Below, piece after piece: positions 36,468-44,883 of a stretch of DNA of 64,000 nucleotides. The position numbers and the translations under genes are program-made. Below the pieces are notes generated by a model that was given only the letters and a program-made list of their open reading frames with translations, ran no database searches and had not been told where the DNA came from. The DNA comes from Oculatella sp. LEGE 06141 (GTDB lineage Bacteria; Cyanobacteriota; Cyanobacteriia; Elainellales; Elainellaceae). The stretch covers positions 62,001 through 126,000 of the forward strand of contig NZ_JADEWO010000011.1 in assembly GCF_015207605.1 (NCBI RefSeq), written 5' to 3'. How positions within the stretch are numbered: position 1 is the stretch's first letter; each line of letters begins with the position of its first letter.

Positions 36468-36531
36468 TTAGGTGTTCTGCCTTCAAGCTCAAGGGTAGCG
36501 ATGCTTTAGCGGATGTTCAAGAACGCTCTAA

Positions 36532-37269
36532 CTAAAGTTCTTGAGCGGTTGGACGAAGCAGGATTTCATTAACATCCACTTCTTTAGGCTGCTCCAATGC
36601 GTAGGCGATCGCCTGGGCAATGGCTTCCGGTTGAATTGCTATTTTGTAAACTTCACCGATGTTCTGGGCCGCCTGTGGGTCGCTAATGGAGTTGGTCAAC
36701 TCTGTAGCAACGGCTCCTGGAGAAATGATGGTGCTGCGAATGTGTTCGCCCACTTCCTGCCGGAACCCTTCCGAAATGGCGCGAACGGCAAACTTAGTAC
36801 CGCAATACACCGCACTGCCAGGAAACACCCGGTGCCCTGCCACGGACGAAAGATTAATAATGTGGCCGCTCTGCGCTTTTTGCATGTGCGGCAGCACGGC
36901 AGCAATACCATACAGCACACCCTTGATGTTGATATCGATGGTGCGCTCCCACTCTTCGACTTTGAGTTGCTCTAGCTTCGACAGCGGCATAATGCCAGCA
37001 TTGTTGATTAAAACGTCAATTTTGCCATATTGCTCTAAGGTAGATTGAGCCAGTGCCTCAACCTGGCTATGCTGTGTCACATCCACCGTTTTGTAGCTGG
37101 CAGTGCCTCCGGCAGATTTGATTTCTGAAGCCAGTTTTTCTAACCGTTCCTCGCGGCGGGCAGCCAACATCAGCTTTGCGCCCCGCTCTGCCAACATTCT
37201 GGCAGTTGCCTCACCAATTCCACTACTGGCACCCGTAATGATGATGCTCTTCCCAGTAATTTGGCTCAT
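36532..37269 (-). CDS. Short-chain dehydrogenase/reductase
   Basis: 245 residues from ATG 37269 (GAAGGA 12 bases upstream; an in-frame ATG at 37296 gives 254 residues). A classical SDR: the cofactor loop [10 protein letters not shown] is near the N-terminus with an AARREER segment that favours [13 protein letters not shown] follows strand 4, and the catalytic Ser, Tyr and Lys lie in INLSSVAGH and VYCGTKFAV. It resembles the broad YdfG-like group of NADP-dependent alcohol or 3-hydroxyacid dehydrogenases. The substrate cannot be inferred. It lies alone between the two tRNA-Asp genes. Confidence 0.9.
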   Translation of the reverse strand: MSQITGKSIIITGASSGIGEATARMLAERGAKLMLAARREERLEKLASEIKSAGGTASYKTVDVTQHSQVEALAQSTLEQYGKIDVLINNAGIMPLSKLEQLKVEEWERTIDINIKGVLYGIAAVLPHMQKAQSGHIINLSSVAGHRVFPGSAVYCGTKFAVRAISEGFRQEVGEHIRSTIISPGAVATELTNSISDPQAAQNIGEVYKIAIQPEAIAQAIAYALEQPKEVDVNEILLRPTAQEL

Positions 37270-37569
37270 ATCGTCTACTTTTTCCTTCAAGTGCATAGGT
37301 TAGGGGGGCGATCGCCGTTTCAGTTCAGCGTTCATCCCGTCCCTTAATGCCTTGTAACAGTTCGCAATGGATTTCTGCGTCTTCCAAAGGAGAGGAGAAG
37401 TAACTAAATCCAATGAATAATCAGGTGTGCGATGGTTCTAATGAAAACGAGTGGCGCAAAATCGGGCGTTGCTGAATTTGCCCTCAACCGCTCAAGGACT
37501 CGTACTGCCATCCGGCTCTGACGAAAAATCGTTTGCCTGAAAGGGCGATCGTCAACTATTGATGTAAAA

Positions 37570-37643
37570 CGGGACTGACGGGGCTCGAACCCGCAACTTC
37601 CGCCGTGACAGGGCGGTGCTCTAACCAATTGAACTACAGTCCC
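37570..37643 (-). tRNA. tRNA-Asp(GUC), copy 2
   Basis: 74 bases, identical to copy 1 except in the T-loop (GGGTTCGAGCC instead of GGGTTCGAACC). Anticodon GTC. Same strand and 1.5 kb away. Confidence 0.95.
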
Positions 37644-37741
37644 TCAAAAGGCGCGATCTCTATTCTGCGGGTAACTTATTGTTTTGTCAAACGTTTTCTA
37701 AAACGTTTTGCATAATAGGCACATCAGGAGGTGGCAGAGCC

Positions 37742-38572
37742 ATGATGCGGGAACAGGTGAGCTTTTGGCGAGTGCCAGAAATGGCAAATTTGGAGTTGCT
37801 GCAAGCAACGTATATAACGCACTGTTTTACGCGCCATGCCCACGATACCTATGCGATCGGCGTCATTCAGCAGGGGGCAGAAGCATTTGCCTATCGGGGC
37901 AGTAACCATGTTGCTCCGGCCAGCCACATTGTGTTGATTAATCCTGGAGAGATGCACACCGGACACGCCGCAACCGAGGCCGGCTGGACATACAGCATGT
38001 TTTATCCAGATATATGTTTGTTGCAGCAAGCCGTTCAAGAGATTAGCCAACCGCCGCACGCGCTTCCCTTCTTTACCCAGCCAGTTGTTTACGATCCGTG
38101 GCTAACCGAGTTAATGGTGCAACTGCATCGATCGCTGGCTAGGTCTGCCCCAGCCTTAGAGCACGACTCGCGGCTGCTGTGGACGCTCACGCAGTTAATT
38201 GCTCGCCATGCCGAGCTGCGGGTCAGGCTGCAACCTGTCGGTTCTGAACCCTGCGCGGTGCAGCAAATTCGAGCCTATCTAGAAGCCCATTACGCTGAGA
38301 ACGTGTCGCTAGACCAACTGGCGGCGATCGCCAATCTTAGCCCATTTTATTTGTTGCGATCGTTCCGTCGTCAGGTGGGCTTGCCGCCGCACTGCTATCT
38401 CAACCAAATTCGGTTAACGCAAGCAAAACGGTTGCTGGCGCTAGAGTATCCCATTTCGCAGGTGGCGCATCTGGTGGGGTTCGCAGATCAAAGCCACCTG
38501 ACACGGCAGTTTAAGCGCATGTGGGGCGTGACTCCGGGGCAATATCAAAAGAGCAAGAACGTTCAAGACTGA
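37742..38572 (+). CDS. AraC-family transcription regulator of azlCD
   Basis: 276 residues from ATG 37742, with AGGAGG 11 bases before it; the in-frame start at 37679 is upstream of this site. The N-terminal cupin-like sensing domain starts around HCFTRHAHDTYAIGVI with SHIVLINPGEMHTG, a pattern typical of amino-acid-responsive AraC proteins. The C-terminal pair of helix-turn-helix motifs (about 175-276) has VSLDQLAAIANLSPFYLLRSF and PISQVAHLVGFADQSHLTRQFK. It is transcribed towards azlC with a 49-base gap, so it probably controls the exporter as an activator in the same unit. Confidence 0.9.
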   Translation: MMREQVSFWRVPEMANLELLQATYITHCFTRHAHDTYAIGVIQQGAEAFAYRGSNHVAPASHIVLINPGEMHTGHAATEAGWTYSMFYPDICLLQQAVQEISQPPHALPFFTQPVVYDPWLTELMVQLHRSLARSAPALEHDSRLLWTLTQLIARHAELRVRLQPVGSEPCAVQQIRAYLEAHYAENVSLDQLAAIANLSPFYLLRSFRRQVGLPPHCYLNQIRLTQAKRLLALEYPISQVAHLVGFADQSHLTRQFKRMWGVTPGQYQKSKNVQD

Positions 38573-38621
38573 CCTGGCAACTGTCTCTTAAATTAAAGGA
38601 TGGCATTTCTCAAGGGTCGTC

Positions 38622-39308
38622 ATGCAATCAGTGCCGGAATTTTGGCGGGGCAGTCTTCGCGCTACGGGAATTGTGGTTGGGTTTTTCCCAATCGCCATGA
38701 GTTTTGGGGCGATCGCCGCCCAGACGGGTGTGTCTCAACTGGCAGCCATGGGTATGTCGGTTTGGGTCTTTGCCGGAGCATCCCAATTTGCGGCAATCGA
38801 AGCGGTTCGGCAGGATTTGTCAGCCGTGAGCATTGTTCTAACCATCCTCATTATCAACCTGCGTCATATTCCCATGAGTTTGGCGGCTCAAAAAAATTAC
38901 AGGCCGTTTGGCAAAGTGAAGCAGTTCATTCTCTCGCACGGCATTGTAGATGAAACGTTTGCCCTGGAACTGTCTGAAGAAACCCATTCCTTTGCTTACT
39001 ACCTGGGAATGCACCTGTGCTGTTGGGCGGCCTGGGTCATAGGAACCGGGCTGGGCGGTTGGCTGGGAGTTCAGCTACCCGAACAGTGGTTGGCGTTTGC
39101 GCTACCTGCTCTATTTCTGTGTTTGTTGTGCAATAGCCTTAAACAGCACTGGAGCCGCGAAATCATGATTGCTTTGGGAGTTGGCATTGCGCTGGTGCTG
39201 TTAACCCAGCCCTGGGGCGCAACGGGCGTTCTGCTTTCCATTCTGGCAGTAGCGGCGATCGCCTCTCTGCTTTCTCAGGAAAAACAGTCTGGCGGTACAA
39301 AACCATGA
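38622..39308 (+). CDS. azlC: AzlC-type branched-chain amino acid exporter, large subunit
   Basis: 228 residues with AAGGG just before ATG 38622. It has six to seven hydrophobic segments; FFPIAMSFGAIAAQTGVS, VWVFAGASQFAAI and LRHIPMSLA are typical of AzlC. Together with AzlD it exports branched-chain amino acids or their toxic analogues across the plasma membrane. It overlaps azlD by four bases (ATGA) and is therefore co-translated with it. The AraC gene upstream completes the unit. Confidence 0.92.
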   Translation: MQSVPEFWRGSLRATGIVVGFFPIAMSFGAIAAQTGVSQLAAMGMSVWVFAGASQFAAIEAVRQDLSAVSIVLTILIINLRHIPMSLAAQKNYRPFGKVKQFILSHGIVDETFALELSEETHSFAYYLGMHLCCWAAWVIGTGLGGWLGVQLPEQWLAFALPALFLCLLCNSLKQHWSREIMIALGVGIALVLLTQPWGATGVLLSILAVAAIASLLSQEKQSGGTKP

Positions 39309-39601
39309 GTAGCATTGGATGGGTGATTTTTTGGGGCGGCATTGGCACTTTCCTGATGCGAAGTGCAGGGGTGTGGATTGCGCCTCAATATGTCAATTTT
39401 CGCTGGTTAGACTATTTGCCGTTTGCAGTGATTCTGGTTATGGCTGTGGGCAGTGCCTTCAACTTGAGTGACACCGGACAACAAACGCTGGCCGCGATCG
39501 CAGCCAGCAGTGCGGTGGTGGTGGCAAATTTTAAAGAGCTGCCGCTGATTGTGTGTATTGCGATCGGGTGTGTTGTATTTGGGGCAATAACCAGCCTGTA
39601 G
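39305..39601 (+). CDS. azlD: AzlD-type exporter, small subunit
   Basis: 98 residues with about three membrane helices, beginning WVIFWGGIGTFLMRSAGVW, as in AzlD family proteins, and containing WLDYLPFAVILVMAV. It starts inside the azlC stop codon (ATGA at 39305-39308). It is an obligate partner of AzlC in amino acid export. It ends 15 bases from the convergent cpcT gene. Confidence 0.9.
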   Translation: MSSIGWVIFWGGIGTFLMRSAGVWIAPQYVNFRWLDYLPFAVILVMAVGSAFNLSDTGQQTLAAIAASSAVVVANFKELPLIVCIAIGCVVFGAITSL

Positions 39602-39616
39602 GGTCGCCTGTTAGCG

Positions 39617-40207
39617 CTAAGTCATGACCTCATCAGCAAAGGTTTGCCAGCGAACAAACTCAAAGGGACCCGCCAAGGCTCCCCAAACATGTTCGTCGGT
39701 AGCGGGGTCGCGTCCGCGATCGTGACTGATAAACTGGCGATCGTCGATTTCAAATTCACTGTCGAGATAGGTCGTTTGCCCTTTACGCACCACCATGCAA
39801 GCCTTTCCCGGTTCCACATGCCCTTTAAAGCTTTTTCCAGTCCACTCGACGATCATGTTGCACCCCGGCAGTTTCTTCAGTTGCTCTGCCTTGAGGGTTT
39901 GCAGCCGTGCCGTTTCCCGTGAAGCGCCATAAAACGCTTCTTCTCCATCCACCAAATAGTTTTCAATGGCTATGTGATTGGCTTCGGGAATCAGCTTAAG
40001 TACCCGCACACGATACGGATCGTTCAGCATGTAATCATACGCCTGCTCAACATAGAGACTAATGCCAGAGAGCAAGTCTAACGGCAGCGGGCGCATACAA
40101 ACGCGAATGTGAGCAAAAAAAGGAGGATTCTCAAAGGCTTGAGATTGATTACTGAAGTCTGCTGCCATCCAACGAGCCAGGGTGGCAACGTCTTGAGAAT
40201 GAGTCAT
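39617..40207 (-). CDS. cpcT: CpcT/CpeT-type phycobiliprotein lyase
   Basis: 196 residues. Landmarks of the T-type lyase: LARWMAADFSNQSQAFENPPFFAHI at the N-terminus, ISLYVEQAYDYMLNDPYRVRVLKL, GCNMIVEWTGKSFKG and SEFEIDDRQFISHDRGRD with the terminal VWGALAGPFEFVR. CpcT attaches phycocyanobilin to Cys-153 of phycocyanin beta subunit; CpeT acts on phycoerythrin. The sequence reads closer to CpcT, but the two cannot be separated with certainty by eye. It is not next to any phycobilisome gene. Three 10-bp repeats lie 70-100 bases upstream. Confidence 0.9.
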   Translation of the reverse strand: MTHSQDVATLARWMAADFSNQSQAFENPPFFAHIRVCMRPLPLDLLSGISLYVEQAYDYMLNDPYRVRVLKLIPEANHIAIENYLVDGEEAFYGASRETARLQTLKAEQLKKLPGCNMIVEWTGKSFKGHVEPGKACMVVRKGQTTYLDSEFEIDDRQFISHDRGRDPATDEHVWGALAGPFEFVRWQTFADEVMT

Positions 40208-40276
40208 GAATTGTCAAGCGATAACGGTCTATCCAGCGATAAAAATCATTGTACGAGACTATTGCACGCAACTGTA

Positions 40277-40306
40277 ATGCACAATAATGCACAGAAATGC
40301 ACAATG
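40277..40306 (-). promoter_or_regulatory. Three 10-bp phased direct repeats upstream of cpcT
   Basis: ATGCACAATA, ATGCACAGAA and ATGCACAATG follow one another with a 10-base period. On the cpcT strand they read as three TGTGCAT boxes, one helical turn apart, 70-99 bases before the start codon, with a fourth related box (CGTGCAAT) nearer the gene. This is the form of a multimeric activator or repressor site. Confidence 0.55.
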
Positions 40307-40496
40307 CGTTGAGCCAGCCGACCTCATCCACCAGTGCGTCTTACAGCAGTTCTCAATCGAGTCAGCCACAGTCTCGCCAGGATGGGTGTGGGGTGTGGGG
40401 TGTGGTGAATGCAAATGGAAATGGCTGTAAGTGGGAGGCGATCGCCCCCGCCTTGTCGGCTGGCCTCATCTCCTCACAGCCCCTTATTCTGTAGAT

Positions 40497-41219
40497 TCAT
40501 TCTGTAGAGAGACTGGCCACTTGCTTCCGAGCTTTGCGGTTGGCTCGTGTAACGGGGTTTAGCCACCATTCCAGCAAGCCAAATAGCTGCGACGAGAGGA
40601 TGTTGAGCACCAGGTAAACAATGGCAACCGCCACATAAATTTCAAACGTGCGATAGTTTTGCGCCACCACCAACTGTCCCCGCCGAAACAGTTCTTCGAA
40701 GCCAATAACAGCCACCAAACTGGTATCTTTCAGCAAGGTAATAAATTCATTCCCCAACGGTGGAATCATTCGTCGTAACGCCTGCGGAAAGACGATGTAT
40801 CGCATGGTTTGGGTGGGACCCAGTCCTAACGATTGAGACGCTTCCCATTGTCCCGGTTCAATTGACTGAATGCCCCCTCGCATGATTTCGGCAATATAGG
40901 CGGCACTATTCAGGCTCAAGGCAACGACCGCTGCCACTAATTGGCTTAATGCAATCCGAAATCCTAAGCCGTTGGTGAGGGCAGGAATTCCAAAATAAAT
41001 GATAAAAATCTGCACAAGCAGAGGGGTGCCGCGAAAGAAATCAATATAAGCTCTGGCGGCCCATCTAACTGGGCGGGCAGGCGATAGACGCGCAATGCTA
41101 ATTAATGAGCCAGCCAACATGCCTAACAATACCGAGAAAGCAGTCAGTTGTAAGGTGACAAGGGCACCCAGGAGCAGATTGGGTAAGGCATCAAGGACAA
41201 TTTGTAATGAGGAAGCCAT
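40497..41219 (-). CDS. Polar amino acid ABC transporter permease
   Basis: 240 residues from ATG 41219. It has about five membrane helices and belongs to the His/Glu/Gln/Arg permease family: VTLQLTAFSVLLGMLAGSLISIAR at the N-terminus, YIDFFRGTPLLVQIFIIYFGIP in the middle and the EAA loop EASQSLGLGPTQTMRYIVFPQALRRMIPPLGNEF, which contacts the ATPase. It follows the binding-protein gene by 257 bases on the same strand, while the ATPase gene is divergent. One permease gene suggests a homodimer. Either glutamine or basic amino acids could be carried. Confidence 0.93.
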   Translation of the reverse strand: MASSLQIVLDALPNLLLGALVTLQLTAFSVLLGMLAGSLISIARLSPARPVRWAARAYIDFFRGTPLLVQIFIIYFGIPALTNGLGFRIALSQLVAAVVALSLNSAAYIAEIMRGGIQSIEPGQWEASQSLGLGPTQTMRYIVFPQALRRMIPPLGNEFITLLKDTSLVAVIGFEELFRRGQLVVAQNYRTFEIYVAVAIVYLVLNILSSQLFGLLEWWLNPVTRANRKARKQVASLSTE

Positions 41220-41476
41220 AGATAGGTTTAGAAAGATGAGGATATGAAAAGAGCGATCGCGGCTTAATTCATACAAGCAAAGCTTAAAGGATGAGAATAA
41301 GGGAAAGGCGCTGGAGCGAATAATCGTCCGCTCAATGAGTTGCCGACTGTTCGCCCCAAGGCATGAGCTGCACCCGCTTCAACCATGATTAAACAATGAA
41401 TCAGGGCAATAACGGTCACAGACTCATACCTCGATCGCCTGCTGCTCGTTGTGGATACCACACTGCCAGGCCGACT

Positions 41477-42322
41477 TTAAATGGGAGCCGTTTCGGGCAA
41501 ATCGGGAGCATCCTCACCAAACCATTTTTGGTGAAGTTCATTATAGGTACCGTCTTCCAGGATGGTGGCTAACCCCTGGTTGATCGCCTCGACGTTAGGA
41601 GAGCCTTTGGGAATCGCAATTCCATAAAACTCTTCGGTGATCAATTGACCAATCACTTTAACACCTCCGATGTTACCGCTTTGAACCGCATAAAGCGTGA
41701 CGGGTGCATCGTTAATAACGGCATCAACATTGCCATTGGCTAATTCTTGCAGCGCCAGCGGCGCAGAGTCAAAGGTACGAATTTGAGCCCCTTCAATCTT
41801 GGCAGCTTCGGCTGCACCTGTTGTCCCAATTTGAACTGCAATTCGCTTGTTCTGTAAGTCATCAAAGGAGGTAACTTCCGTATCAGACTCTTGAACCGCG
41901 ATCGCCAATCCGGCTTTGAAGTAAGGGCGGGAGAAATCGACCGTTTGTGCCCGCTCAGCCGTAATCGTCATGGCACTGATGGCAGCATCAACCGTTCCAG
42001 ACTGGAGAGCTGGAATAATGCCATCAAAAGGAAGGCTTTGGAATTGCACCGTAAAGCCAGCCGCTTCACCGATCGCATTCATTAAATCAATATCAAACCC
42101 TTCGAGTTCCCCCCCAGAGCCTTGAGACTCAAACGGAGGAAACGCAGGTTCAGTCGCCACTCTTAGAGTGGTTGTTTCTGCTCCGGTCGTTCCTTCACCA
42201 CCAGTAGCCGTTGGTGAGCCGCCCTGGTTAGCACCACAAGCGGCAAATGTAACAACACAGACACAACTGAGTACCCCCAGTAGCATCTGCCGTAAAAATC
42301 GAGAACGGGTTAATTTAGCCAT
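41477..42322 (-). CDS. Polar amino acid ABC transporter substrate-binding lipoprotein
   Basis: 281 residues. Signal peptide with lipobox VTFAACG; Cys29 would be lipidated, so the protein is anchored in the periplasm. A Ser/Gly/Thr-rich linker follows, then a bacterial solute-binding protein family 3 fold: LRVATEPAFPPFESQGSGGELEGFDIDLMNAI, LPFDGIIPALQSGTVDAAISAMTITAERA, VDFSRPYFKAGLAI and VQIGTTGAAEA. The motif set is that of glutamine or other polar amino acid binders; the ligand is not determined. Confidence 0.93.
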   Translation of the reverse strand: MAKLTRSRFLRQMLLGVLSCVCVVTFAACGANQGGSPTATGGEGTTGAETTTLRVATEPAFPPFESQGSGGELEGFDIDLMNAIGEAAGFTVQFQSLPFDGIIPALQSGTVDAAISAMTITAERAQTVDFSRPYFKAGLAIAVQESDTEVTSFDDLQNKRIAVQIGTTGAAEAAKIEGAQIRTFDSAPLALQELANGNVDAVINDAPVTLYAVQSGNIGGVKVIGQLITEEFYGIAIPKGSPNVEAINQGLATILEDGTYNELHQKWFGEDAPDLPETAPI

Positions 42323-42686
42323 ACCTCACTCTTTCCCCTCGGTTGGGGTTTAACTTCAATTTCAGACCGTGCTTGAGGTGTTTCAAAAACAGGTAAAAAC
42401 ACGACAACTACAGGTGAAACGCCTGCTGCCAAGTGTTGCTTGTTGAGATGTCATCGGTAGAGTGGGGGCTGAACCTGGGCTGACAAACAAACAAACAAAT
42501 TCGTTGTGGCACCGCATCAGGTTCACAATCTGCTCATTCTACAGATTTTGAACGATGCCTTTGTGTAGCAATACACTCTATCGTGTTGGAGGAGTATGCT
42601 AGCACTACTATGATCATTAGACTGACTCACTACAGTCGTGTTGTTGAGCTTATAAAAACGATACATGATTCTTCAGGATGCCGGAT
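42323..42686. other. Divergent promoter region of the amino acid transporter
   Basis: About 360 bases serving both the binding-protein/permease unit and the ATPase. A microsatellite-like run of ACAA units lies at about 42483-42500. I searched for an NtcA-type GTA-N8-TAC site and found only a GTA-N9-TAC form (GTATGCTAGCACTAC near 42594), with the wrong spacing. Confidence 0.45.
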
Positions 42687-43448
42687 ATGAGTGATGCCGT
42701 GCCTGCGATTATTTTTGAGCAAGTTGAAAAAAGTTTTGGTCCTTTGCGGGTACTCAATGGCATTGATGGCTGTATCAACGAGGGTGAAGTCGTCGCCATT
42801 ATTGGTTCTTCTGGCTGCGGTAAAAGTACGCTACTACGCTGCATCAACCGCTTAGAAACAATCAACGGCGGACGGTTGACGGTAAACGGCATGGATTTGT
42901 CGAAACCCAACATGGGCATTTCCCAACTGCGTCGGCTCCGGGCAGATGTGGGTATGGTGTTTCAGCAGTTCAACCTGTTTCCCCATATGTCGGTACTCGA
43001 CAATTTAACGCTGTCTCCGCGTAAGGTTTTAAAGCAGTCTGCTAAAGAGAGTTCACGTACCGCTCGGTTCTATCTAGACAAGGTTGGATTGTCGGAAAAG
43101 GCAGATGCTTATCCAGAGCAGCTTTCTGGAGGCCAAAAGCAGCGAGTCGCGATCGCCCGATCGCTGTGCATGAAGCCCAAAATTCTGCTGTTTGATGAGC
43201 CGACGAGCGCGCTTGACCCAGAGCTGGTGGGGGAAGTGCTGACCGTGATGCAGCAATTGGCAGAAGAGGGCATGACGATGGTGGTTGTCACCCACGAAAT
43301 GCAGTTTGCCCGTGAAGTCGCCCATCGCGTTTTATTTCTCAACAAAGGCTGTGTAGAAGAAGAAGGCCCTGCCCGCCAGGTGTTGACCTCTCCTAAAAGC
43401 GATCGCTTGAGAACTTTCCTCAGCCGGATGAGCTTTACCAAAGTGTAG
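42687..43448 (+). CDS. Polar amino acid ABC transporter ATP-binding protein
   Basis: 253 residues from ATG 42687, which has AGGA 8 bases upstream; ATG 42678 adds three residues. All ATPase motifs are present: Walker A GSSGCGKST, Q-loop MVFQQFNLFPHM, signature LSGGQKQRVAIARSL, Walker B ILLFDEPTSALDPE and the H-loop VVVTHEM. The polar amino acid group is shown by FNLFPHMSVLDNLTLSP and MTMVVVTHEMQFAREVAHR. It is divergent from its partner permease and binding protein. A palindromic terminator follows at 43522-43547. Confidence 0.93.
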   Translation: MSDAVPAIIFEQVEKSFGPLRVLNGIDGCINEGEVVAIIGSSGCGKSTLLRCINRLETINGGRLTVNGMDLSKPNMGISQLRRLRADVGMVFQQFNLFPHMSVLDNLTLSPRKVLKQSAKESSRTARFYLDKVGLSEKADAYPEQLSGGQKQRVAIARSLCMKPKILLFDEPTSALDPELVGEVLTVMQQLAEEGMTMVVVTHEMQFAREVAHRVLFLNKGCVEEEGPARQVLTSPKSDRLRTFLSRMSFTKV

Positions 43449-43521
43449 GACGCTACCATTCACCCGGCTCAGCGGCACCGTTTAGCAGGGCGAGTCGTCA
43501 AAATAAGGAACAAAAAAGAAT

Positions 43522-43550
43522 AGCTCAGGGGCGATCGCCCCTGAGCTTAT
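43522..43550. terminator. Perfect 26-bp palindrome with central HIP1 site, terminator
   Basis: Bases 43522-43547 form a perfect palindrome with 13-base arms (AGCTCAGGGGCGA and its complement), centred on GCGATCGC. A short T stretch (TATTT) follows on the plus strand and an A-run precedes it, so it can stop transcription in both directions. Confidence 0.7.
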
Positions 43551-43648
43551 TTGATCTGGTTCATTGGTATCAGATTACCTGGTTACAATAATTAATACTT
43601 GTTATATTACTTAATAGAAGCACAGCATTACATACTTTTACCAATCCC

Positions 43649-44185
43649 ATGCATATCACTCAACGCCTGGCTGCGGTGCTATCTGCGGTCTTACGCCCAT
43701 CCTTAGCACCCAGTTACACGTCTCAGTCAGCCTGGACCGTTCTCCGCGTCGTTGCGGGTCTGGTGATGATTCACAACGGCCTGGACAAACTAGCGGATAT
43801 CGAAAGCTTTGCCCAAGCCTATGTCTCGGTCATTGGTTTACCGTTCCCCATTTTCTTTAGCTACGTTGCCGCTTACACAGAACTGCTCGGCGCACCGTTG
43901 CTGGCATTGGGGTTGTTTACCCGACCTGCTGCCGCCGGGTTGCTCAGCACTATGCTGGTCGCCATGTATCACCACATCAAAGTGGCAGGGTTTAGCATCC
44001 CCTATCTAGAATTATCGATGCTGTATGCATCCTGCTTCCTCTTCTTTACCGTCAACGGTGCCGGTCTATTCTCCATTGATGCACTCCTCTCAGGGTGGCT
44101 CAGCGCATCAATGTTTGGACAACAAGAGCAGCAGCGCGACACGCTAGAGTCGTCTTACAAGGTGCGGGAAACCGCGTCTAAGTAA
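43649..44185 (+). CDS. DoxX-family membrane protein
   Basis: 178 residues with four hydrophobic segments. DoxX landmarks: LRVVAGLVMIHNGLDKLADIESFAQ, YVSVIGLPFPIFFSYVAAYTELLGAPLLALGLFTRPAAA and MYHHIKVAG. DoxX-like proteins are small inner-membrane proteins tied to redox or stress functions in some bacteria; the biochemical role is unsettled. The promoter region just upstream is AT-rich (43580-43620). No partner gene nearby. Confidence 0.85.
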   Translation: MHITQRLAAVLSAVLRPSLAPSYTSQSAWTVLRVVAGLVMIHNGLDKLADIESFAQAYVSVIGLPFPIFFSYVAAYTELLGAPLLALGLFTRPAAAGLLSTMLVAMYHHIKVAGFSIPYLELSMLYASCFLFFTVNGAGLFSIDALLSGWLSASMFGQQEQQRDTLESSYKVRETASK

Positions 44186-44213
44186 TTGGGTGCTTGCTAT
44201 GACCTGATAGTTC

Positions 44214-44498
44214 TCAAGAAACCAGCTTACGAGAACCAACAGGCAACGACATAAACAGAGTCCCGTTCACGAAAAAGCTGATGTTTTGAGCTAGTCGCAA
44301 CTGCGCGACTGGCTCTTTTAATAGCTCGAATGCGCCCACCAAAGCATTCACGGTTTGTGAATCCGGGCAGTTGATTCGCAACATTCCCCAACGGCGATAG
44401 ACCTTTGCCAATTTCAATGGTCTTAACTGCTGCAACTCAGCGTAGTCTTCACGATAAAAATCTAAGATCAGGTGCGTCAGTTGGGAATACCGATTCAT
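44214..44498 (-). CDS. Small protein of unknown function
   Basis: 94 residues from ATG 44498. Basic and soluble, with a helical N-terminus (YSQLTHLILDFYREDYAELQQLRPLKLAKVYRRW), a central segment MLRINCPDSQTVNALVGAFELL and a short strand pair at the end (ISFFVNGTLFMSLP). The composition and predicted pattern support a real gene. It is convergent with doxX, 28 bases apart. No family recognised. Confidence 0.55.
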   Translation of the reverse strand: MNRYSQLTHLILDFYREDYAELQQLRPLKLAKVYRRWGMLRINCPDSQTVNALVGAFELLKEPVAQLRLAQNISFFVNGTLFMSLPVGSRKLVS

Positions 44499-44883
44499 AA
44501 CCACAATATTGATTTAACTGTTTAACTTGGCGCTACAGGCTCGATGTAGTCTCTGGACTTAGCTTCATCAGCCTTAATACTCCGGCTCTAGCTGAAAGTC
44601 CCGTGTCTGCTCGGCTGTGGATCTATTCAAGCGCAGCCAGACCAGAGGTGGGCGAGACTTGCAAGAAGATTTAACGCCCGATTGAGACATGACATAAGCG
44701 GTAAAGCCGCGTCAAATTGAGATGTGGTAAGCGATTCAGCATTTCTCCTGTGCCAAAAGATGTAACGGTTTCGCACAATTTCTTGAGGAAACAACACACC
44801 TATCCCCGCTCGCAACCGGATTGTTTCTTTACAAATCTTTATGCTGCGTTAAGCTTTAGGGGTACCGTTTTCTGAAGGTTAGA
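44499..44883. other. Intergenic stretch, no gene seen
   Basis: About 385 bases. A 62-codon frame at 44627-44815 on the minus strand has no ribosome site and poor composition, and is rejected. Confidence 0.45.

Noticed and set aside
41264-41461. 65-codon minus-strand frame between the binding protein and permease genes
   Set aside because: No ribosome site; the spacing is better read as intergenic sequence within the transporter unit.
42590-42610. Possible NtcA site before the ABC ATPase gene
   Set aside because: The spacing between GTA and TAC is nine bases, while NtcA needs eight.
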